Notes under the pieces: model-generated
The model's input: the letters and a program-made list of their open reading frames with translations, nothing else
Database searches by the model: none
What the model was told of the DNA's origin: nothing
Position numbers and translations under genes: made by a program
Shown: one piece after another, positions 57,720 to 64,000 of the stretch
How positions within the stretch are numbered: the stretch's first letter is position 1
Layout: every line of letters starts with the position of its first letter
NCBI RefSeq assembly: GCF_003086295.3
Contig: NC_092054.1
Coordinates: 59,683,546 to 59,747,545, forward strand
DNA: 64,000 nt
Direction: 5' to 3'
Source of the DNA: Arachis hypogaea
Taxonomy: Eukaryota > Streptophyta > Magnoliopsida > Fabales > Fabaceae

Positions 57720-58615
57720 CTGAATTTTGTATATAAATATTTATTTATTTATTTTTAAGACTCTAATTTCTTTTATTCTAAAAGTGTTAGACTTTTTTAT
57801 TTAATCTATGTTATTTAATATCTAATAAATTTAGACTGTATTTTTTTATTTTTTTATATGGCTGAATTGACATATATAATCTTATTATATGATTGATTAT
57901 TTTAATTTTTGTCATAATAACTATTTTCTTTTACTATAATATTGAGTGTTGAATTTTTTTTATTTAATTTGTGCTTCAAATAGTACCATTTCATTTCATT
58001 TAATACCTAATAAATTAAAAAAATTAGGAGTTTAGTGTCTAATTTTTTTATTTTATTTTATTCCTACCACTATAATTCAAAACAATCTGTACAGTTACTC
58101 TCTGAAATTATACAAAAGTCACGTTCTGTAACAGTTATTGAACCCCTTTATACTTTACCTTTATAAATGAAAATCTAACCTGTTAATAATCCTACCTTAC
58201 TATCAGTTAAATAATATTATTCCCATAACCTCCATCAAAGTTATTCTCTTCTCTTCAATTTTTTGATACATTCGAACTTTTATCTATTGAGTTACATTGG
58301 TTATTTTTGGCAGTGCCTTTCTATGCTCTTCTAGCCGTCGCCCTTCTCCTCTTTCCTTGTGCTACTGCCTCACTAGGATTTGTCTGTATTTTTGCGCTGT
58401 GTGTCTTACACGGTGAAATACAATGTGTAAAGATTCTCCTTAAAAAGTATTAAATATTTTTTATTTAATTTATACTTTAAACAATAACATTTTATTATAA
58501 ATAATACCTGAATAAATTTAGACTATTTTTTTTATTTCTTTTGATATGGTTGAAGTGAAGTAATTCCATTGCATGATTAACAACTTTAATTTCTGTCATA
58601 ATAACTATTTGCTCT
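57720..58615. repeat. AT-rich repeat family, about 190-bp units, left part
   Basis: Units share AAGTGTTG..TTTATTTAATTTATG, TTTAATACCTAATAAATTTA and TTTTTGTCATAATAACTATT. Copies begin near 57780, 57945 and 58440; further copies continue after the MULE2 insertion. No coding sequence. Confidence 0.7.
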
Positions 58616-58624
58616 TATTATAAT
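58616..58624. repeat. 9-bp TSD of MULE2, left copy (TATTATAAT)
   Basis: Exact duplicate at 62552-62560. Confidence 0.95.
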
Positions 58625-58710
58625 GGGTAAAAAACCCTAATAAGCCAAGTCAAGAATCCTGTAACGTAAATACGCCAAAACGAAAATCATTTCAGCGATA
58701 AGCCAAACAC
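58625..58710 (+). repeat. left terminal inverted repeat of MULE2
   Basis: Pairs with 62466-62551. Both contain GTAACGTAAATACGCCAAAA. Confidence 0.92.
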
Positions 58711-58716
58711 TATATT

Positions 58717-59010
58717 AATATAATTCGAACCAGGGTGGTTCGAACTACAATTCTTAATAAATCGAACCAGGATGGTTCGAATTAGGGTGAGAAAAACGTT
58801 GAATGTAATTCGAACCAAGGTGGTTCGAACTCAAAATCAACGTAATTCGAACTGGGGTAGTTCGAATTATGCATACGAAATCAACCCATGTAATTCGAAC
58901 CAACCTGGTTCGAATTACCCTTGAAGTGGCTCCTAAGTAATTCGAACCTACCTGGTTCGAATTACTCGTGATTTGGCTATATAAGGAGTTCGAATCAGCC
59001 TTATTCGAAC
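58717..59010. repeat. left array of TTCGAACC dyads (MULE2)
   Basis: Seven units of 12-bp arms TAATTCGAACCA and complement around three variable bases, spaced 30-45 bp apart. The last unit (58989-59013) is degenerate and overlaps the probable PMD leader. Confidence 0.9.
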
Positions 59011-59096
59011 CATTCTTCCTTTGCCCTACCCCACCAAATCCCAGAGAAAACGACCCAGATTCTCTCCGACGAAGACCTGAACGGAATACTCTGCTG

Positions 59097-61358
59097 ATGG
59101 GGGACGATCCGGCACGGTTATATCGCTTGGACGGAGTTGCTCATATAGCCGGGGTCATCAACGACGAGGTTAGTACAGAAATAACTTCGTGCTAGCGGTA
59201 TATGTGACATAGTGGTTTTGCATGCGGGTTAGATGGTGGTTTATGTAGGAGATTTATGTTAGTGGTTTATGTTAGTAGTTTAAGTTAGTGGTTTATGTTA
59301 GTGGTTTAAGTTAGTGGTTTAAGTTAGTGGTTTATGTTAGTGGTTTATGTTAGTGGTTTATGTTAGTGGTTTAAGTTAGTGGTTTATGTTAGTGGTTTAT
59401 GTTAGTGGTTTATGTTAGTGGTTTTATGTTAGTGGTTCTACTTAAGCTGTTCTATGTTAGCGGTTTAGTTGTGCGGTCTATTGGTTTGTTTTGCATGTGG
59501 TTCTTGTTGATGTATTTTTATGCGGTTTTACTTAGTATAATGTTTTGTTGATGATTTATCGTGTTGGTGGTGTTTGTCGTTGTTTATTAAGCTGGTTCTA
59601 ACATTGCGGTGCATTTCAAGCGCAGTCTCAGCGATGCATCAGGAGCATGCGGCGGCAGCAGGGCATGCGACTGGATGACAGATACGTTCCGTACTTGCAG
59701 ATGGCCGGTCTATACCATCTTGCAAGGCTGAACGATAGATGGTTCCGGTTAGACGAGGCCCTGGTCAGTGCATTCATCGAGCGATGGCGTCCGGAAACGC
59801 ACACGTTTCATATGCCGTTCGGAGAGTGCACGATCACACTCCAGGACATGGCATACCAGTTGGGTTTGCCAGTGGACGGGCGTTACGTTAGCGGCTGCCT
59901 ATCAGAGTTCCATATATACATCCAGGGTGGGCGTCCAGCCTGGGAGTGGTTCCAAGAGTTGCTTGGAGTGATACCTCCTCCTAGTCAGGTTCAGAAGTAC
60001 GCAGTGAACTGCAGCTGGTTTCAGGAGACTTTTGGTGAGTGCCCCGAGGGAGCCGATGACGAGACTGTGCGCCGATATGCCCGTGCGTACATCATGATAT
60101 TGTTGGGCACGCAGCGGTTTGCGGACAAGTCCGGCAACTGCATTCACATCAGATGGCTTCCGTACGTAGCTAGGCTGGAGGAGATGGGTACCTACAGCTG
60201 GGGTTCTGCAGCACTGGCATGGTTGTACCGTTGCATGTGCCGAGTGGCGAACAGACATGTTGTCAAGCTAGCGGGCCCACTTCAGCTACTTCAGTCATGG
60301 ATCTTCTGGCGATTTCCTCGGTTCAGGCCTGAGAGGTATGAGACGTTCGGTTGGCCATTGGCCTCGAGGTACTCCACTAAGTCATCTCTATTTCAATTTA
60401 ATATACATAATTCCGTGTTTACTAATAATGTATTACATACCTTAAACACACATTTAAGTAGCCGTAACACATGTGTATGATGCAGGTGGGCAGGTTACAA
60501 CCCTTCCGGGAGCGAGAAGGGTCCTAGAGTGCAGATGTGGAGGCTCAGGATAGACCGGTTACAGGACAGGGAGGTTAGTACGCTACCTAATAACTTTCAT
60601 TTTTTAACAACACTATACGAGTTGGGTCCATGACTTGCCCTGACAATGGAGAGTTCTTCGTGCAGTTTATCTGGATGCCGTACAGCAGCCCCGACGTACT
60701 TCAGGTTGTGCATCCAGAGGTTTTGGAGCCTCGGCATATGGCGTTGTGGCGGTCTGTGACGTCGTTGATCTACTTTGCCGTCATAGAGTGGCATCAGATA
60801 GATAGGGTTCTTCCGCAGTTCGGAGGGGTGCAGCCCTGTCTGAATCCCGCCCTGAACATCGACTTTCTGATATCGAAGGACGGCAGAGGCGGGGATCGAT
60901 GGTTCCCGTACCATTTGCAGAAGTGGCATCTATATTGGGACGACCGTGCCGAGACCGTGCTGAGGTTCGATGTTGTTGCCGACCCTGGACCGTCGCATGA
61001 GTTCCTCGAGTGGTGGAGTCAGTATGGAAAGAGGTTCTTGTCTCCAGATATGCAGTTGGGGGATCCGAGAGCCGTGCCTATTCCAGTTGAGGCCTCACAG
61101 CGGGGTCCTGGGCGAGTTCCTGACATGGATCGTCCTGAGGACGTGCCAGACAGACGGCGAGTTGAGAGGAGATCTCGTGTCGGGACACGACGGAGCCAGC
61201 GTGATTGGAACTGGCTTGAGCATGCTATGGACGATCATCACGATGCGGGTCCCGCTGGATGCTGTAGGTCTTCACACTTAACAGGGCCTCATCTTTATCC
61301 TGAAATTGCTGACCAACCTGGAACTCTGTCAGACCAGCAGTCCCTTCCGCATCTCTAG
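59097..61358 (+). CDS. plant mobile domain (PMD) protein, four exons (MULE2)
   Basis: Proposed exons 59097-59168, 59626-60368, 60486-60573 and 60666-61358; all junctions are GT/AG and in phase, giving about 531 residues. Exon 1: MGDDPARLYRLDGVAHIAGV. Exon 2 carries the PMD core: AGLYHLARLNDRWFRLDEAL, FIERWRPETHTFHMPFGECT, LGTQRFADKSGNCIHIRWLP and TYSWGSAALAWLYRCMCRVA. Exon 4: FIWMPYSSPDVLQVVHPEVL and YFAVIEWHQIDRVLPQFGG. Arabidopsis PMD proteins MAIN and MAIL1 act in silencing and genome stability; the role of transposon-borne copies is unknown. The last ~35 codons run antisense through mudrA remnant sequence. No internal stop. Confidence 0.8.
59253..59440. repeat. 13-bp minisatellite in PMD intron 1
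   Basis: About 14 copies of TTAGTGGTTTATG (variant TTAGTGGTTTAAG) within the first intron. Confidence 0.92.
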
Positions 61359-62145
61359 CTCCGTATCCAACGGAGTGCCCTGAAACACCCTCCTGCCTCA
61401 TGGCGTCCAGGTCCAAAGAGGAAAAATGTGGTGGATACTACTGTGTGCCAGAACTAGAACCACCGACCGCCAATGCAGGCTCACTCGCTCCGACCTTGTC
61501 GCCGCTGTCATCCTCAATCATATCCGGCTCGACGTCGTCCGCCTCTGCATCATCCAACAATCCGTCTCCGACGCCAACCGGTGGAACGCCCTGTAAACCG
61601 TTCGGCAGAATATCAAATGATCCTACCACGTCGCCTACTCCGTCATTGAGATCAACAGCAAAAGACGGGGAGGCGACCGGTTGGACCGCTGGCTCGTACA
61701 CAGGGACGGACGAAGAAGCAACGGCAGGCCTGGAACTGGAACCGGCTGCCGTGGCTACAATGGTGGTATTCCGGTTCGAACCCCCTGAGCTGGATACCAC
61801 ATCAACCAGCTTTGCCAACAATTCTGGTGTCCTCACCTCTGAAAACTGCCTCCGACAAAGAAACATAACTTGCAGGTCCTCATCACTACTAATCGTGAAA
61901 CAATCATACTTCACGGTATCCTGCAGGACCGTGACTGGAATGCGATAGAAAAACTTCTTAACCCGCTTCGCACCTTCCAGACCAAGTTTCATCAGCACAG
62001 ATCTAACAAGGTCATCATAGCTTGTCGTTGGATTCACGACAATACAGAGAGGATCCTTATCTGTGAACTTCAAACCGGAACGAGTTTTCCTCTTAATGGA
62101 TCCTCTGTGGTGAACCAAAACAACAAAACTCTCCTCACTAGCCAT
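61245..62145 (-). pseudogene. mudrA-like: mudrA N-terminal remnant (MULE2)
   Basis: From ATG 62145: a PB1-like domain (FVVLVHHRGSIKRKTRSGLK, CFTISSDEDLQVMFLCRRQF), an acidic and Ser/Pro linker, a TAG at 61438-61440, then in the same frame YPPHFSSLDLDAMRQ and QFQDKDEALLSVKTYSIQR, which is the start of the MuDR DNA-binding domain. It ends there (about 61260), exactly where similarity to mudrA stops and PMD sequence begins on the other strand. The DNA-binding, DDE, SWIM and knuckle regions are deleted. Confidence 0.85.
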
Positions 62146-62204
62146 CTTACACCCTCTAATGAGAGCAACTCACGTTTACAACCCTATATATACTGCTCTG
62201 TATA

Positions 62205-62456
62205 CCACTAAATCGAACCAAGGTGGTTCGAATTAGGAGTTATGTAATTCGAACCAGCATGGTTCGAATTACTTGATGCATCATCTTTCCCTATAATTCG
62301 AACCAGCTTGGTTCGAATTATATGAAGCAGCTTCTCTCTCTGTAATTCGAACCAGCTTGGTTCGATTTACTTCAACCTTCTTCTCTCTCTGTAATTCGAA
62401 CTGGATTGGTTCGAATTATTAACGAATGGAGTTCGAACCACCTTGGTTCGAATTAT
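62205..62456. repeat. right array of TTCGAACC dyads (MULE2)
   Basis: Six units mirror the left array; 62293-62319 has perfect 12-bp arms. The array lies 60-310 bp upstream of the mudrA ATG, so it may include its promoter. Confidence 0.9.
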
Positions 62457-62465
62457 ATAAAAATA

Positions 62466-62551
62466 TGGTCTGACTTATTGCTGAAACGATTTTCGTTTTG
62501 GCGTATTTACGTTACAGGATTCTTGACTTGGCTTATTAGGGTTTTTTACCC
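62466..62551 (-). repeat. right terminal inverted repeat of MULE2
   Basis: Near-perfect complement of 58625-58710. Confidence 0.92.
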
Positions 62552-62560
62552 TATTATAAT
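62552..62560. repeat. 9-bp TSD of MULE2, right copy (TATTATAAT)
   Basis: Identical to 58616-58624. Confidence 0.95.
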
Positions 62561-63230
62561 CGTAGCTTGCACAACATAATCTTGCCAAACTTCATCTTCG
62601 TCTCTCCTTTATTGTAAATAAATGTGCGTGAGAATAAAGTAACTAATTTTAAATTCTTATTATAATTACTGAAATTTGTATACAAATATTTATTTATTTA
62701 TCAAGTAATATTTATAGTCTTTAATTTATTACCCATAAATTTAGCTACAAATAATAAGTTTGTGTAACATGTGACTTATAAAAAAAAAAATCGAATAATG
62801 TTGTGAATATATTAAATAGATAATTATTTATTTATTCATTTTATGACTCCAATTTTTTTATTCGAAAAGTGTTGCACATTTTTTATTTAATTTATGCTGT
62901 AAATAGTAATATTATATTTTATTTAATATTTAATAAATTCAAATTCTGATTTTTTTTATTTTCTTTCGTACACGGTTGAATTGAAATAATTTTATTGTAT
63001 AATTAAACAATTTAATTTCTATCATTATAACTATTTTTTCTTATAATAATACTAAGTGTTGGATATTTTTATTTAATTTATGTTGCAAATAATAATATCT
63101 TATTTCATTTAATACCTAATAAATTTAGACTTTAATTTTTTAAATTATTTTTAACATAATTGAATTAAAATAGTCTCAATATATAGTTGACAACTTTAAT
63201 TTTTGTCATAATAACTAATACTCCTTCTTT
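62561..63230. repeat. AT-rich repeat family, right part
   Basis: Units begin near 62862 and 63050 and match those at 57780 and 57945, with the same order of motifs. The segment at 62680 resembles 57725. No coding sequence. Confidence 0.7.
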
Positions 63231-64000
63231 AATACTATTTTCACATGCTCACAACATAATCGTAAGTACTTCTCGTCAAGTTTCATCCTCATTAAGTAAT
63301 GTTGATAGTTTTTTATTTATCATCTCATAAATTTAGCATATGTATAAATAATGAGTTCGTCTATCCTATGACTTACAAGAAAAAAATAGGATAATCCTGT
63401 AAATATATTAAAAAATAAAGATTGAAATTTAGCATTAATGTTTTTAAGATTACTCTTGTTGAGTATGTATATTTGTAAACTTCTTCAAGTCAAGAAAGTT
63501 AACTGATAAAAACATATGTATAAGTTTGACATATTTAATAATTTACACATACATTGGATCGTGTTACAAAATGTATATATATTGACACAAAATCAAAGAG
63601 AGAAGTAAACTTTTTCTTTCATAAGAAAAGAATTTATCAATGAACTTTCAAAAATAAATACAAATAATAAGAATTAGGACTTAAGGATTACTTCAAAAAA
63701 TTCAGTGCTTTTTTAAAATTTTTTTTAAATCAATAAATATTTTAAAAATTAAGAGTTACTAAAAAAAATTTCTTACAATTTATTTTATATTATTGAATAA
63801 AATATACTTTTTATCTTCGAAGTTTGGCAAAAATTTTAAAAAAAATTCTTAAGTTTTATTTTGTTTTAATTTTGTCCCAAAAGTTTTTTATTTGCATCAA
63901 ATATACCCTTGACGGCTAAATTTTCAAAAAATTTAACACCAATCTAACAATAATGCATGAAAATTATGCTTGATTTGCTTGTGTTGAGAGGTTGTTCTTA
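63231..64000. other. AT-rich intergenic sequence
   Basis: No ORF, RNA gene or transposon end is recognised. Poly-A/T-rich throughout. Confidence 0.6.

Larger units (their letters stand above)
58625..62551. mobile_element. MULE2: young Mutator-like element with PMD gene
   Basis: 3927 bp. Terminal inverted repeats of about 80 bp (starting GGGTAAAAAACCC) differ by only about four bases, and the 9-bp TSD is perfect. Arrays of TTCGAACC/GGTTCGAA dyads follow at both ends. Contents: an open, spliced PMD gene (+) and an N-terminal mudrA remnant (-), converging near 61260. With the DDE domain gone it needs a transposase from elsewhere. The near-perfect ends suggest recent transposition. Confidence 0.92.

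Noticed and set aside
58717..62456. CRISPR-like array of the TTCGAACC repeats
   Set aside because: Units are palindromic, spacers are short and variable, the DNA is a plant transposon and no cas genes exist. They are subterminal repeats.

Overview
The window is plant nuclear DNA of heterochromatic or intergenic type, made almost entirely of nested transposable elements. Lineage is inferred. The retrotransposons are Athila-type Ty3/gypsy with a tRNA-Asp primer site. Two MULEs carry plant-mobile-domain (PMD) genes. The CG-rich palindromes (GTGCGTACGCAC, GGCGTTTAACGCC, TTCGAACC..GGTTCGAA) resemble what I recall from the peanut genus Arachis or a close legume. No tRNA, rRNA, CRISPR array or intact ordinary host gene is visible. 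Host-gene sequence appears only as fragments captured by a CACTA transposon.

Block 1 (1-25921, minus orientation) is a compound Athila-like retroelement. It has one terminal LTR (24418-25921), a second LTR (7637-9146) flanked by a polypurine-like tract on one side and a primer site on the other, and a second internal region that runs off the left edge. This is the layout expected of two elements sharing a middle LTR. Three later insertions sit inside it: an Athila deletion derivative, E1 (1422-7202, TSD TGGTG); a solo LTR (12602-14157, TSD ATTGT/ATTGC); and a MULE with convergent mudrA and PMD genes (17094-24313, TSD ACAACCAAA). The compound element itself interrupts a Ty1/copia gag (25922-26001).

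Block 2 (26002-33696) is AT-rich intergenic DNA followed by a CACTA element (28132-33599) that contains fragments of a ferric reduction oxidase gene and a WrbA/FQR1-type quinone reductase gene.

Block 3 (33697-52793) is a decayed MULE (MULE3). Its mudrA gene is split by a solo LTR (35154-47238), which is itself split by a complete Athila-like element, E2 (35497-46192, minus). E2 keeps gag, protease and a third ORF but has no reverse transcriptase or integrase. An antisense GRF-type zinc-finger gene in the same MULE is split by another solo LTR (50854-52460). A second CACTA element starts inside the right terminal repeat of MULE3 (52794).

Block 4 (53171-64000) holds low-complexity and tandem repeats, and an AT-rich family with units of about 190 bp. 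That family is split by a young MULE (58625-62551, TSD TATTATAAT, nearly perfect terminal repeats) carrying an open four-exon PMD gene and only the N-terminal part of mudrA.

Two themes run through the window. First, E1 and E2 belong to one LTR family and retain nearly complementary parts of the coding capacity. Second, at least seven unrelated element families each carry their own iterated, CG-containing palindrome. The second is the most unusual pattern here.
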